Shown piece by piece: positions 8,350 through 17,059 of a stretch of DNA of 64,000 nt. Numbering within the stretch: the stretch's first letter is position 1; every line of letters begins with the position of its first letter. A program made the position numbers and the translations under genes. Source of the stretch: RUG12783 sp946409545 (GTDB lineage: Bacteria > Bacillota_I > Bacilli_A > RF39 > UBA660); the NCBI GenBank assembly GCA_946409545.1, contig CAMJWT010000001.1, forward strand, positions 62,001 through 126,000, read 5' to 3'. The notes under the pieces were generated by a model that saw only the letters and a program-made list of their open reading frames with translations, made no database searches and was not told where the DNA came from.

Positions 8350-9048
8350 ATGGGAAAAAGAGGAAAAAGATATAACGAATTATCAAGTAAACTTGAAAAA
8401 GGAAAGTTATATACTAGAGAAGAAGCTGTTAAGTTAGTAAAAGAAACTTCAGTAAGTAAGTTTGATGCTACTATTGAACTTGCTATGAACTTAAATGTTG
8501 ATACTAAAAAAGCTGATCAACAATTAAGAGGAGCAATTCTATTACCAGCTGGAACAGGTAAAACAAAAAGAGTATTAGTAATTGCTAAAGGTGATGCTGC
8601 AAAAGCTGCACAAGAAGCTGGTGCTGATTATGTTGGTGATGTAGATCTACTTGAAAAAATTGAAAAAGAGAATTGGTTTGAATTCGATGTTTTAATTGCA
8701 ACACCTGAAACAATGCCTTTACTTGGAAAATTAGGTAGAGTATTAGGTCCTAAGGGATTAATGCCAAACCCTAAGACAGGTACTGTTACAATGGATACAG
8801 CTAAGGCTGTAGCTGATGTTAAAGCAGGACGTGTTGAATATCGTTGTGATTCTTTTGGAATTATCCATAGTATTATTGGTAAAGCAAGCTTTACTGAAGA
8901 ACAATTACTTGAAAACTTAGATGCTTTTGTTGGAACAATTTTAAAACAAAAACCATCAACAGTTAAAGGTGACTTCGTAAAAAGTATTGCTATATCATCT
9001 ACAATGGGTCCTGGAATTAAAATCGCAGTTAATTCATTTGACAAATAA
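8350..9048 (+). CDS. rplA: 50S ribosomal protein L1
   Basis: A 232-residue L1 with [19 protein letters not shown] at the N-terminus and the hallmark [20 protein letters not shown] (about 120-139). It forms the mobile L1 stalk at the E site and is probably the autorepressor acting on the two upstream leaders. The ATG is five bases behind GGAGG. An in-frame GTG at 8293 would start inside the leader hairpin and add 19 residues unlike L1, so it is rejected. Confidence 0.97.
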   Translation: MGKRGKRYNELSSKLEKGKLYTREEAVKLVKETSVSKFDATIELAMNLNVDTKKADQQLRGAILLPAGTGKTKRVLVIAKGDAAKAAQEAGADYVGDVDLLEKIEKENWFEFDVLIATPETMPLLGKLGRVLGPKGLMPNPKTGTVTMDTAKAVADVKAGRVEYRCDSFGIIHSIIGKASFTEEQLLENLDAFVGTILKQKPSTVKGDFVKSIAISSTMGPGIKIAVNSFDK

Positions 9049-9082
9049 TAATTGTATGTTATAATAACTAATGTTTGTTGGT

Positions 9083-9175
9083 GCCATAGACAGTAGGTAT
9101 AAAAATAAATCCTACCGAGGACTTAAAAAAAATATAAGTTTTTAGGAGTCCTCACGTCTTGTGAGGGCTTTTTAA
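9083..9175 (+). promoter_or_regulatory. L10 leader with terminator/antiterminator switch
   Basis: CATAGACAGTAGGT...ATCCTACCGAGG is the conserved core of the Firmicutes L10 leader, with a GTAGG/CCTAC stem. A terminator follows (AGTCCTCAC/GTGAGGGCT, loop GTCTT, then T5). GAGGACT at 9117-9123 can pair perfectly with AGTCCTC at 9147-9153, the 5' arm of the terminator, so the two structures exclude each other. Known biology: the L10-L12 complex binds this RNA and reduces expression of its own operon. Confidence 0.88.
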
Positions 9176-9208
9176 ATGGTACCTTTAAATATAGTGAAAG
9201 GAGAGATT

Positions 9209-9703
9209 ATGGCAAATGCAAATATCTTAGCTAAGAAGCAAGAAGTAATTGATGAAATCAAAGATAGAATTGATAATGCTGGTGGCGTTGTATTTTTTGA
9301 TTATCGTGGATTAACTGATGCTGAAGCTAAGGAATTAAGAAGAAGTTTAAAAGATAACGGTGCTGATTATAAGATTTATAAGAATACATTAGTAACACGT
9401 GCTTTAAACGAATTAAACATTAAATTTGATGAAGATTTATTTGGTCCAAGTGCTCTTGCTTATGCAAAAGATGAAATTGCACCAATTAAAGTTTTATCAG
9501 AATTTGCTAAAAATCATCCAGCTGTAGAATTAAAGGTAGGTATCGTTGATAAGGAAGTAACTGATAAGAATAAGTTAGCTGCCCTTGCAACTATTCCTTC
9601 AAGAGAAGGATTACTTACAATGCTTGCTGGTGGTATGATTGGTATCGCAAGAGATTTATCAATCTGCTTAGATTTATATGCTAAACAAAAAGAAGAAAAT
9701 TAA
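9209..9703 (+). CDS. rplJ: 50S ribosomal protein L10
   Basis: A 164-residue L10. The N-terminal domain binds rRNA and L11 (ILAKKQEVIDEIKDRI, VVFFDYRGLTDAEAKELRR, YKIYKNTLVTRA), and the C-terminal helix carries L7/L12 dimers. I use the ATG after GGAGAG; an upstream ATG at 9176 lies at the base of the leader terminator. It is followed by rplL with 18 bases between them. Confidence 0.97.
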   Translation: MANANILAKKQEVIDEIKDRIDNAGGVVFFDYRGLTDAEAKELRRSLKDNGADYKIYKNTLVTRALNELNIKFDEDLFGPSALAYAKDEIAPIKVLSEFAKNHPAVELKVGIVDKEVTDKNKLAALATIPSREGLLTMLAGGMIGIARDLSICLDLYAKQKEEN

Positions 9704-9721
9704 TTAGAGGAGGAATTTAAA

Positions 9722-10099
9722 ATGGCAAAATTAACAAGAGATGAATTTATTAGTTCATTAAAAGAAATGAGTTTATTAGAAATTAAAGAATTAGTTGATG
9801 CAATGAAAGAAGAATTTGGTGTAGATCCAAGTGCTGTAGCTGTTGCTGCTCCAGTTGCTGGTGGTAGTGATGCTAGTGCTGATGCTGCTCCAAGTGCAGT
9901 TACTGTAACATTAGTTAACGCTGGTGCTGCAAAAGTTAACGTTATCAAGGTTATTAAAGAAATTACTGGATTAGGATTAAAAGAAAGTAAAGATATCGCT
10001 GATAACGGTGGTGCTGTTAAAGAAAATATTCCAGTTGCTGAAGCTGAAGAAATTAAAGCTAAATTAGAAGAAGCTGGCGCTGAAGTAGAAGTAAAATAA
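9722..10099 (+). CDS. rplL: 50S ribosomal protein L7/L12
   Basis: A 125-residue L7/L12: dimerisation domain (LTRDEFISSLKEMSLLEIKELVDAM in part), Ala/Ser-rich hinge (about 40-58), and C-terminal factor-binding domain (KVNVIKVIKEITGLGLKESKDI). It recruits translation GTPases. Its Shine-Dalgarno AGAGGAGGA is among the strongest in the window, fitting its multi-copy need. A terminator follows directly; rpoB, usually next in bacteria, is about 42 kb away here. Confidence 0.97.
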   Translation: MAKLTRDEFISSLKEMSLLEIKELVDAMKEEFGVDPSAVAVAAPVAGGSDASADAAPSAVTVTLVNAGAAKVNVIKVIKEITGLGLKESKDIADNGGAVKENIPVAEAEEIKAKLEEAGAEVEVK

Positions 10100-10115
10100 T
10101 TGATAATAAACTTTT

Positions 10116-10145
10116 AGATATAGAGAAATCTATATCTTTTTTTTT
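10116..10145 (+). terminator. Intrinsic terminator of the rplJ-rplL unit
   Basis: AGATATAGA, GAAA tetraloop, TCTATATCT, then a run of nine or more T. A perfect 9-bp stem. Confidence 0.92.
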
Positions 10146-10152
10146 AGACATT

Positions 10153-10161
10153 TGTTATAAT
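10153..10161 (+). promoter_or_regulatory. Extended -10 promoter
   Basis: TGTTATAAT directly behind the rplL terminator, 16 bases before the ATG at 10178. The -35 region falls in the terminator T-run. Confidence 0.6.
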
Positions 10162-10177
10162 TACAATAGGTGATAAT

Positions 10178-10729
10178 ATGGATAATAAAAGAATAACAGA
10201 AGCAGAATTACAAGCGATAGATCCTACGTTTGTAGAAAGTAGTTTTATATCAAAAGTTGATAATATTTTTATAATGTTACATTCTTCTGTAATGTTAGGA
10301 AATTTAGAAAGAATTAAACATAAATTAAGTGATGAATTAATTAAAAGATATCAAAATTTAATTGATAATTTTAATGCAAATAATATAAGACAAATGTATG
10401 ATGAATTAAATGTTAAATCAACAATGATAACTGGTATGTATGAAACAGAGAACGAATATATTATTGAGGTATTGTTAGTATCTAGATATATGGATTATTT
10501 AGTTAGAAAAGACAATAATCAATTTATTAGTGGTAATAATTCATATCGTACGGAAAAGAATAATTATCTAACTTTCTCTAAAAAGAAAAATGCAAAAGTA
10601 GAAGGTATGACAAGAAAATGTCCTGGTTGTAATGCAAATATTGATTCTAATAGCTCTGGTAAATGTCCATATTGTGGTACTTTCTATGATACTGTTAATT
10701 ATGATTGGATTTTAAAGGATATAAGATGA
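10178..10729 (+). CDS. Tim44-like domain protein with C-terminal zinc ribbon
   Basis: A 183-residue soluble protein. Residues about 15-140 have the Tim44/Mba1-like alpha+beta pattern: FISKVDNIFIMLHSSVMLGNLERIKHKLSDELIKRYQ, then a beta-rich half. A zinc ribbon closes it (CPGC and CPYC, about 146-168). It is clearly paralogous to the protein at 13479 (shared SVMLGNL/AVMLGNL, KISDxxLxKYQ and RQMYE segments) and to the soluble half of the next gene. Such domains often sit near membranes; function here is unknown. The next gene overlaps its stop (ATGA). Confidence 0.8.
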   Translation: MDNKRITEAELQAIDPTFVESSFISKVDNIFIMLHSSVMLGNLERIKHKLSDELIKRYQNLIDNFNANNIRQMYDELNVKSTMITGMYETENEYIIEVLLVSRYMDYLVRKDNNQFISGNNSYRTEKNNYLTFSKKKNAKVEGMTRKCPGCNANIDSNSSGKCPYCGTFYDTVNYDWILKDIR

Positions 10730-11547
10730 AAAAAGATAATAAGAAAAGAATATTACTATTATCATTAATCTTAGGCTTATTTTTATTGTTTATTAATGTA
10801 AGAGCTGATTCAGGATATGATGTAGACTGGGGTGGAGGTGGCTCCGGCGGAGGCGGAGACATCAGTGGAATCTTTGATTTAATCCTATTACTATTTAGAA
10901 ATCCTATATTATTTATTATTGTTGTAATAATAATTGTTATTTTAGTGATTTATATGAATAAAAAAGATAAGACTTTACATAATACAACTTCTATGGGATT
11001 AACTTTATTCACACATCGTCAAATTCCTTATGAACAAGTTAGTGCAATTCTAGGAAATATTGATATGAATGCCTTTATTAATGATCGATTCAATGATTTT
11101 GTAGCGATTCAAAATGGATGGATGAATTTTAATCATGATTTGTTAAGAACTAAACTTACAGATGAATTATATAATCAATATGCTATTCAATTAGATACAA
11201 TGCAAATTAAGAATCAACAAAATGTTATGAGTGACTTTAACTTATTCCAAGGTATGATTACAGGAATTATTCAAGAAGGAAATAAAGTAACTTTAACAAT
11301 GGAAATAATAACAGGATTCTTTGATTATTTAACCGAAAATGGACAAGTCGTAAGAGGAAAAAATGATCGAAAAGTAGTTGTTCATTATGAATTAACATTT
11401 GTATGCAATTTAGGAAGTAATGGCTTATGTCCAAACTGTGGAGCTAAGTTACCTGAAACGAATGTATGTGACTTCTGTCATTCTGTTGTTCCTAATGTTG
11501 GTACAGATTGGGTTATGTCTAAAAAAGAGACTTTAAAACAAAAATAA
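10726..11547 (+). CDS. Membrane-bound Tim44-like protein with zinc ribbon
   Basis: A 273-residue protein. It has an N-terminal signal-like helix (about 5-26, ending VRADS), a Gly/Ser-rich stretch (WGGGGSGGGGD), a second membrane helix (about 62-82), a Tim44-like domain (95-235) and a terminal zinc ribbon (CPNC and CDFC). So the Tim44-like part is cytoplasmic, next to the membrane. The start codon overlaps the previous stop, and the two proteins share domain and zinc ribbon, suggesting a soluble and membrane-bound pair acting together. The role is unknown. Confidence 0.82.
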   Translation: MKKDNKKRILLLSLILGLFLLFINVRADSGYDVDWGGGGSGGGGDISGIFDLILLLFRNPILFIIVVIIIVILVIYMNKKDKTLHNTTSMGLTLFTHRQIPYEQVSAILGNIDMNAFINDRFNDFVAIQNGWMNFNHDLLRTKLTDELYNQYAIQLDTMQIKNQQNVMSDFNLFQGMITGIIQEGNKVTLTMEIITGFFDYLTENGQVVRGKNDRKVVVHYELTFVCNLGSNGLCPNCGAKLPETNVCDFCHSVVPNVGTDWVMSKKETLKQK

Positions 11548-11549
11548 CA

Positions 11550-11578
11550 TTTACAATTCAGTTTTCTTCTAGTATGAT
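11550..11578 (+). promoter_or_regulatory. Promoter for the SanA-like gene
   Basis: TTTACA, 17-base spacer, TATGAT. Predicted start of transcription about 11585, which coincides with the ATG at 11586, so the message may be leaderless. Confidence 0.65.
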
Positions 11579-11585
11579 ATTTCAT

Positions 11586-12239
11586 ATGAAGAAGAGACTG
11601 TTTTTTTTATTTATTTTTATAATAATATTAGTGTTTTTCCTTAATGGAATTATTGTAGGAACATCAAAAAATAGAATAATAACTATTAATGAATTAAAGG
11701 ATATCAAAGATATTGATGCTATTTTAGTATTAGGATGTAAAGTTAATCCAGGTGGTAATCCTTCTATGATGTTAGATAGAAGATTAGAGAAGGGTATTGA
11801 AGTATATAAGACGATTGGCACAAAACTATTATTATCTGGTGATCACGGCCAGAAAGAATATGACGAAGTTAATACTATGAAAGAATATGTATTAAGTACG
11901 GATATCAATATTGATGATGTTTTCTTAGACCATGCTGGTTTTTCAACTTATGATAGTTTATATCGCGCTAAATATGTATTTGGTGTTAAAAAGATGGTTA
12001 TTGTCACCCAAAGATATCACTTATTTAGGGCTCTTTATATTGCTAAATCCTTAGGAATAGAAGCTTATGGTATACCAGCCGATAATATTCCTTATAGGTT
12101 TATAAATATTAAAAATGAAATAAGAGAAGTATTAGCAAGAGATAAAGATTTTTTCAAAGTAATAATTAAGCCAAAAAGCAAATATTTAGGCGATAAAATT
12201 GATATTAAAGGAAGTGGAAGACTAACTTTTGATAAGTAG
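11586..12239 (+). CDS. ElyC/SanA/YdcF family (DUF218) envelope protein
   Basis: A 217-residue protein with an N-terminal membrane helix (about 4-22) and a DUF218 domain: DAILVLGCKV near 41-50, LLLSGDHG, a conserved YDEVNTMKEY, and VTQRYHLFRALYIAKSLGIEAYGIPAD. In E. coli, SanA and ElyC affect envelope integrity and vancomycin sensitivity; the reaction is unknown. No Shine-Dalgarno is visible. The ATG at 11574 lies inside the -10 box, so the ATG at 11586 is preferred and may be the first transcribed codon. Confidence 0.88.
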   Translation: MKKRLFFLFIFIIILVFFLNGIIVGTSKNRIITINELKDIKDIDAILVLGCKVNPGGNPSMMLDRRLEKGIEVYKTIGTKLLLSGDHGQKEYDEVNTMKEYVLSTDINIDDVFLDHAGFSTYDSLYRAKYVFGVKKMVIVTQRYHLFRALYIAKSLGIEAYGIPADNIPYRFINIKNEIREVLARDKDFFKVIIKPKSKYLGDKIDIKGSGRLTFDK

Positions 12240-12250
12240 TCTTTTTTTTT
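12218..12250 (+). terminator. Intrinsic terminator overlapping the stop codon
   Basis: AAGACTA...TAGTCTT stem with the TAG stop in its 3' arm, followed by nine T. Confidence 0.82.
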
Positions 12251-12261
12251 ATTTTTTTTTA

Positions 12262-12270
12262 TGTTATAAT
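12262..12270 (+). promoter_or_regulatory. Extended -10 promoter
   Basis: TGTTATAAT in a T-rich upstream context, 28 bases before the SPFH gene, which has a perfect AGGAGG. Confidence 0.65.
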
Positions 12271-12298
12271 AATTTTGATTTAAGATAGGAGGAAAAAA

Positions 12299-13423
12299 AT
12301 GGGATTAATTAAATCAGCAATTCAATCTATCAGTGGTGAACTTAGTGACCAATGGAAAGATTATATTACATGTGATGACATGGATATGAATACTTTAATG
12401 ATTAAGAAGACAACTAAATCAGGTATCATATCTAAGAGTAGTGCAATTATGGTTGCGCCTGGCCAAATTGCCGTAATTTTTGATTCAGGTAAAATTTTGG
12501 ATGCAACAGCAGAAGAAGGAACTTATACTTTTGATGCTTCAACATCTCCATCATTCTTTGCAGGACAATTTGGAGCTGTATTTAAAGATTTATGGGCTCG
12601 TTTCACTTATAATGGAACAGTACCAAAACAACAAGCAGTATTCTATATTAATGCTAAAGAAATTTTGGATAATAAGTTTGGAACACCTGCACCAGTTCCA
12701 TTCCAAGATTATTCACATCCAATTCCAAATGAAATGACAGGAACTATTACACCTCTTCGTGTACAAGTTAAATGTTTCGGTAAATATACATATAAAATTA
12801 CTGATCCAGCTGTATTCATGAGAGAATATGCAGGAACAGGTGATGTAGTTACTAAAGATGTTCTAAATGAACAAATGAGAAGTGAAGTTATTGCTTCATT
12901 CCAAAACGTATTAAATGAACTAGGAACAGAAGCTCATAAAGTTCCAGTTCTAGAACTTCCAAGTAGAACTGATGAAATCAAGACTACAATGGATGAAAAA
13001 GTTTATGATGAACCAATTCGTAAACGTGGAATTCAAATTACAGGATTCGCTATTGAATCAGTAACATTAGATGATGAATCTAATAAGAAGATTGATGAAT
13101 ACGAACACAATTCTAACGCTAGAATGCAACAAGGTCGTGTTCTTAACGTTATGGAAACTGCAGCAGGTAATGCTAATGGCGCAGGAGCAGGCTTTATGGG
13201 TCTAGGTATGATGAATATGGCTACTGGTGGAATGAACACTGCAGTTATGCAAAATGCTTTCACTCCACAACAACCAGCTGCTCAACCAGCAGCACCAGCT
13301 CCAGCAGCAGCACCAGGTGAAGCACCTGCAGCTCAAGGAGAAGTTGCTTTCTGTCCAAATTGTGGAACAAAATCAAGTGGCGGAAACTTCTGTACTAATT
13401 GCGGAACAAAATTACATGGTTAA
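12299..13423 (+). CDS. SPFH-domain protein of the YdjI type with C-terminal zinc ribbon
   Basis: A 374-residue protein without a membrane helix. It matches the YdjI/virion-core-like SPFH family: MGLIKSAIQSISGELSDQWKDYITC start, SPFH domain about 30-260, then an Ala/Met/Gly-rich linker (AAQPAAPAPAAAPGEAPAA) and a double zinc-ribbon end (CPNC and CTNC). In B. subtilis, ydjI lies in the envelope-stress-induced pspA-ydjGHI operon and acts at the membrane. Here its neighbours are Tim44-like zinc-ribbon proteins instead, so this cluster may be a membrane-associated stress set. That last link is inference. Confidence 0.9.
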   Translation: MGLIKSAIQSISGELSDQWKDYITCDDMDMNTLMIKKTTKSGIISKSSAIMVAPGQIAVIFDSGKILDATAEEGTYTFDASTSPSFFAGQFGAVFKDLWARFTYNGTVPKQQAVFYINAKEILDNKFGTPAPVPFQDYSHPIPNEMTGTITPLRVQVKCFGKYTYKITDPAVFMREYAGTGDVVTKDVLNEQMRSEVIASFQNVLNELGTEAHKVPVLELPSRTDEIKTTMDEKVYDEPIRKRGIQITGFAIESVTLDDESNKKIDEYEHNSNARMQQGRVLNVMETAAGNANGAGAGFMGLGMMNMATGGMNTAVMQNAFTPQQPAAQPAAPAPAAAPGEAPAAQGEVAFCPNCGTKSSGGNFCTNCGTKLHG

Positions 13424-13426
13424 TTA

Positions 13427-13465
13427 ATATAGAAAGAGGTTTTCCTCTTTCTATATCATTCTTTT
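13427..13465 (+). terminator. Intrinsic terminator
   Basis: Perfect 13-bp stem ATATAGAAAGAGG/CCTCTTTCTATAT with a TTTT loop, then CATTCTTTT. The T-run is weaker than in other terminators here, so some read-through into the next gene is likely. Confidence 0.8.
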
Positions 13466-13478
13466 AACGGGAGGATGT

Positions 13479-13922
13479 ATGAGCGTAGATGATTTAGTTA
13501 AAAAAGACTCTTCTTTTGGAATATCTAATTTTATTTCTGCAGCTAATAGCATGTATGTAATGTTACAATCTGCAGTCATGCTTGGCAACCTTTCACGCGT
13601 TAAAAGTAAAATTAGTGATAAAGTTTTACAAAAATATCAACATATTATTGACGAATTCAATAATAATAATCTTCGTCAAATGTATGAAGATATTAATATA
13701 AAAAAAACAGAAGTATTATCAATAACAAATAAAGATAATGATTATTACATTCAAGTATTAATCACTAGCTTAGCAAAAGATTATGTTGTTGATAAAAAGA
13801 ATTTAGAATATCGATATGGTGTTAATAATCAAAAGATTACGAAAAGTAATTATTTAACTTTTAGAAAAGATTATAATGATATTAATAATCCATGGATTCT
13901 AGATGATATTTATACTAATTAA
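13479..13922 (+). CDS. Tim44-like domain protein lacking a zinc ribbon
   Basis: A 147-residue paralog of the protein at 10178. It shares FISAANSMYVMLQSAVMLGN, KISDKVLQKYQHIIDEFNNNN, LRQMYEDINIKKTEV and the NYLTFRK...WILDDI end, which in the paralog flanks the zinc ribbon. Here the ribbon is cleanly missing between those two segments. No promoter is evident between the upstream terminator and its GGGAGG, so it may depend on read-through from the SPFH gene. Function unknown. Confidence 0.78.
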   Translation: MSVDDLVKKDSSFGISNFISAANSMYVMLQSAVMLGNLSRVKSKISDKVLQKYQHIIDEFNNNNLRQMYEDINIKKTEVLSITNKDNDYYIQVLITSLAKDYVVDKKNLEYRYGVNNQKITKSNYLTFRKDYNDINNPWILDDIYTN

Positions 13923-13925
13923 AGA

Positions 13926-13959
13926 AAATTATAAACATTTTTGTTTATAATTTTTTTTT
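13926..13959 (+). terminator. Intrinsic terminator
   Basis: AAATTATAAAC/GTTTATAATTT, an 11-bp stem with ATTTTT loop and a T9 tail. Confidence 0.9.
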
Positions 13960-13970
13960 ATAAAAATATA

Positions 13971-13979
13971 TGTTATAAT
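13971..13979 (+). promoter_or_regulatory. Extended -10 promoter for uvrA
   Basis: TGTTATAAT, 23 bases before the uvrA ATG. The -35 region is occupied by the preceding T-run. No SOS box (GAACN4GTTC) is visible. Confidence 0.6.
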
Positions 13980-14002
13980 ATCTTGGATTTGTGGGTGATA
14001 TT

Positions 14003-16810
14003 ATGGATAAAATAATCATTAAAGGAGCAAGAGAAAATAATTTAAAGAATATTAATCTTGAACTTCCTAAAAATAAATTAATTGTAATGACAGGTCTATC
14101 TGGTAGTGGAAAGAGTAGTTTAGCTTTTGATACTATTTATGCTGAAGGCGAAAGACGTTATGTTGAAAGTCTTTCTAGTTATGCTAGACAATTCTTAGGT
14201 GGAACTGAGAAACCTGATGTTGATAGTATTGAAGGGTTATCTCCAAGTATTAGTATTGATCAAAAAAGTACAAATAATAATCCAAGAAGTACTGTAGGTA
14301 CAGTTACTGAAATATATGATTATTTAAGACTTTTATTTGCAAGAATTGGTGTTCCATATTGTCCTCGTCATAATAGACCTATAACAAGTCAATCTGTTGA
14401 AGAAATTGTTAATAAAATATTAGAGTATCCAGAAGGAACTAAATTAGTTATTCTTTCACCAATTGTATATGATGAAAAAGGTACTCATAAAGATTTATTT
14501 GATGATCTTCGTAAAGAAGGATTCATCAGGGTTAGAGTTAATGGTGAAATGTATGATTTATCAGAAGACATTAACTTAGAAAAGAATCTAAAAGATAAGA
14601 TTGATATTGTTATTGATCGTATTGTTATTAAAGAGAATATTAGGACAAGATTATTTGAATCAATTGAACTAGCTACTAATAAATCAAATGGTAAAGTAGT
14701 AGTTGATATTGTAGGTGATAAAGAAGTATTATTTTCTACTAAATATGCGTGTCCAGAATGTGATTATTCACTACCTGAACTTGAACCTCGTATCTTTAGT
14801 TTTAATAGTCCATATGGGGCTTGTCCAGAATGTAAAGGTTTAGGAACTAAATTAAAAATGGATCCTGATCTTGTTATTCCAAATAAGGATAAAAGTTTAA
14901 ATGAGAATTGTATTCAAACATTATCAGACGATAAAGAAAGTATTGATTATAAAAAGTTAGAGATTGTTTGTAAGCATTATCGTATTGATATGAATAAACC
15001 ATTTAAGAAGTTATCCAAAGATAAACAAGATATTATTTTATATGGTTCTAATGAATTAATTGATTTTAAGATTACAACTAAAAGTGGTAATGTTAATAAA
15101 AGTACGACTTTCTATGAAGGTGTTATTAACAATCTAGAACGTCGTTATATGGAAACATCTTCTGAATGGATTCGTGATTGGTTATCTAACTATATGATTG
15201 AACTTGAGTGTCCCGTATGTCATGGAGCAAGACTTTCAGATGCGATTCTTAATATTTTCATTAATAAGAAAAATATTTATGATATTACGTTAATGTCTAT
15301 TTCAGAATTACTTGATTGGTTTAAAAATATAAAATTATCAGATTATCAAAAAGATATCGCTGGTTTATTAATTCAAGAGATTGTTAATCGATTAACTTTT
15401 TTAAATAATGTTGGATTATCTTATTTAACATTATCAAGACAAGCAGGTACTTTATCTGGTGGTGAAAGTCAAAGAATTAGATTAGCTACCCAAATTGGAT
15501 CAAGATTAACTGGTGTACTTTATGTACTTGATGAACCAAGTATTGGTCTTCATCAAAAAGATAATCAAAAATTAATTAATTCTCTTCTTGAGATGCGTGA
15601 TTTAGGTAATACTTTAATTGTTGTTGAACATGATAGTGATACAATGCTTGCTAGTGATTACTTAGTAGATATAGGACCAGGTGCTGGTGATGATGGTGGT
15701 TACGTTGTAGCTTGTGGAACACCTTCTGAAGTTATGGCAAACCCTAATAGTATTACCGGACAGTATTTATCTGGTAAATTAATGATTGATGTTCCTAAGA
15801 AACGTAGAAAAGGTAATGGTAAATATTTAGAAGTTTTTGGTGCTAAAGCAAATAACCTAAAAAATATTGATGTTAAATTTCCTCTTGGTAAATTTGTTTG
15901 TGTTACCGGTGTATCAGGAAGTGGTAAGAGTAGTTTAGTTAATGAAATACTTATGAAAGAAATTAGTAGTAAGTTATATAAATCTAAAGAGAAACCGCTT
16001 GCTTTTGATAAGATTAAAGGTATTGATAATATTGATAAATTAGTCTTTATTAGTCAAAATCCTATTGGTAGAACTCCACGTAGTAATCCAGCTACCTACA
16101 CTGGTGTATTTGATGATATTCGTGACTTATATGCAAGTACAAAAGAAGCGAAAGCTTTAGGCTATGGAAAGAATAGATTCTCTTTCAATGTTAAAGGTGG
16201 ACGTTGTGAAGCTTGTTGGGGAGATGGTGTTAAAAGAATTGAAATGCACTTTTTGCCAGATGTTTATGTACCTTGTGAAGTATGTCATGGAACAAGATAT
16301 AATAGTGAAACACTAAGTATTAAGTATAAAGATAAAAATATTGCGGATGTTCTTGATATGAGAGTTACTGAAGCTTTGAAATTTTTTGAAAATATACCTA
16401 AGATTAAACATAAGTTACAAACAATGGAAGACGTTGGTTTAGGTTATGTTAAACTTGGTCAATCAGCAACAACTCTATCTGGTGGTGAAGCTGGCCGTGT
16501 AAAATTATCTAAAGAACTTCAAAAAAAGCCAACAGGTAAGAGTTTATTCATTCTTGATGAACCAACAACAGGACTTCATACTGATGATATTAAGAGATTA
16601 CTTGTTATCTTACAAAGAATCGTTGATAATGGGGATACGGTTATTGTTATTGAACATAACCTAGATGTTATTAAAGTATCAGATTATATTATCGACTTAG
16701 GTCCTGATGGTGGTAATATGGGAGGAACTGTTGTAGCTTGTGGTACTCCTGAAGAAATTGCTAAAGTTAAAAATAGTTATACAGGCGAATTTTTGTCTAA
16801 AATGTTGTAA
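14003..16810 (+). CDS. uvrA: Excinuclease ABC subunit A
   Basis: A 935-residue UvrA, full length. Two ABC ATPase halves: Walker A GLSGSGKSS at 31-39 and a second GVSGSGKSS near 640, each with its own LSGGE signature and DEP Walker B. Zinc modules use CPEC/CPEC (around 250-280) and CEAC...CEVC (around 735-760). It recognises DNA damage and loads UvrB in nucleotide excision repair. I take the ATG behind GGTGAT; an in-frame GTG four codons earlier is less likely. uvrB and uvrC are not in the window, and uvrA is a single-gene unit. Confidence 0.98.
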   Translation: MDKIIIKGARENNLKNINLELPKNKLIVMTGLSGSGKSSLAFDTIYAEGERRYVESLSSYARQFLGGTEKPDVDSIEGLSPSISIDQKSTNNNPRSTVGTVTEIYDYLRLLFARIGVPYCPRHNRPITSQSVEEIVNKILEYPEGTKLVILSPIVYDEKGTHKDLFDDLRKEGFIRVRVNGEMYDLSEDINLEKNLKDKIDIVIDRIVIKENIRTRLFESIELATNKSNGKVVVDIVGDKEVLFSTKYACPECDYSLPELEPRIFSFNSPYGACPECKGLGTKLKMDPDLVIPNKDKSLNENCIQTLSDDKESIDYKKLEIVCKHYRIDMNKPFKKLSKDKQDIILYGSNELIDFKITTKSGNVNKSTTFYEGVINNLERRYMETSSEWIRDWLSNYMIELECPVCHGARLSDAILNIFINKKNIYDITLMSISELLDWFKNIKLSDYQKDIAGLLIQEIVNRLTFLNNVGLSYLTLSRQAGTLSGGESQRIRLATQIGSRLTGVLYVLDEPSIGLHQKDNQKLINSLLEMRDLGNTLIVVEHDSDTMLASDYLVDIGPGAGDDGGYVVACGTPSEVMANPNSITGQYLSGKLMIDVPKKRRKGNGKYLEVFGAKANNLKNIDVKFPLGKFVCVTGVSGSGKSSLVNEILMKEISSKLYKSKEKPLAFDKIKGIDNIDKLVFISQNPIGRTPRSNPATYTGVFDDIRDLYASTKEAKALGYGKNRFSFNVKGGRCEACWGDGVKRIEMHFLPDVYVPCEVCHGTRYNSETLSIKYKDKNIADVLDMRVTEALKFFENIPKIKHKLQTMEDVGLGYVKLGQSATTLSGGEAGRVKLSKELQKKPTGKSLFILDEPTTGLHTDDIKRLLVILQRIVDNGDTVIVIEHNLDVIKVSDYIIDLGPDGGNMGGTVVACGTPEEIAKVKNSYTGEFLSKML

Positions 16811-16835
16811 AGTTCTCATTTGAGAACTTTTTTTG
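16809..16835 (+). terminator. Intrinsic terminator after uvrA
   Basis: AAAGTTCTC/GAGAACTTT stem around ATTT, beginning in the uvrA stop codon, with a seven-T tail. Confidence 0.9.
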
Positions 16836-16885
16836 TTTATTCTCTTTTATTCAATGTGATATTCTTATATTGTAGGAGAATAGAA

Positions 16886-17059
16886 ATGGATGAAAAGATT
16901 AATGAAGCTTCAGGAGAAATAAAAAAATATTTTGATAATTTACCTTTGATAGATGAAAAGGATATTAAAGACTTTAATTTTTTTGAGTCATGTTTGTATC
17001 TTGAAAAATTAAATTTATTAGATAGTTTAACAAGTAGAGAAGGTGAAGATAATGAGTGA
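16886..17059 (+). CDS. Small acidic protein, unknown function
   Basis: A 57-residue acidic protein (MDEKINEASGEIKKYFDNLP start), too short for domain assignment. I take the ATG behind TAGGAGAAT; a longer reading from 16820 starts in the uvrA terminator and is rejected. Its last eight bases overlap the next gene (ATGAGTGA), so the two are translationally coupled and the small protein probably works with, or helps express, the large membrane protein that follows. Confidence 0.65.
   Translation: MDEKINEASGEIKKYFDNLPLIDEKDIKDFNFFESCLYLEKLNLLDSLTSREGEDNE

Noticed and set aside
8628..9044. Long antisense reading frame over rplA, and similar frames over rplL, the 17052 gene and clpB
   Set aside because: Shadow frames produced by codon bias of the sense genes; no ribosome sites or plausible proteins.
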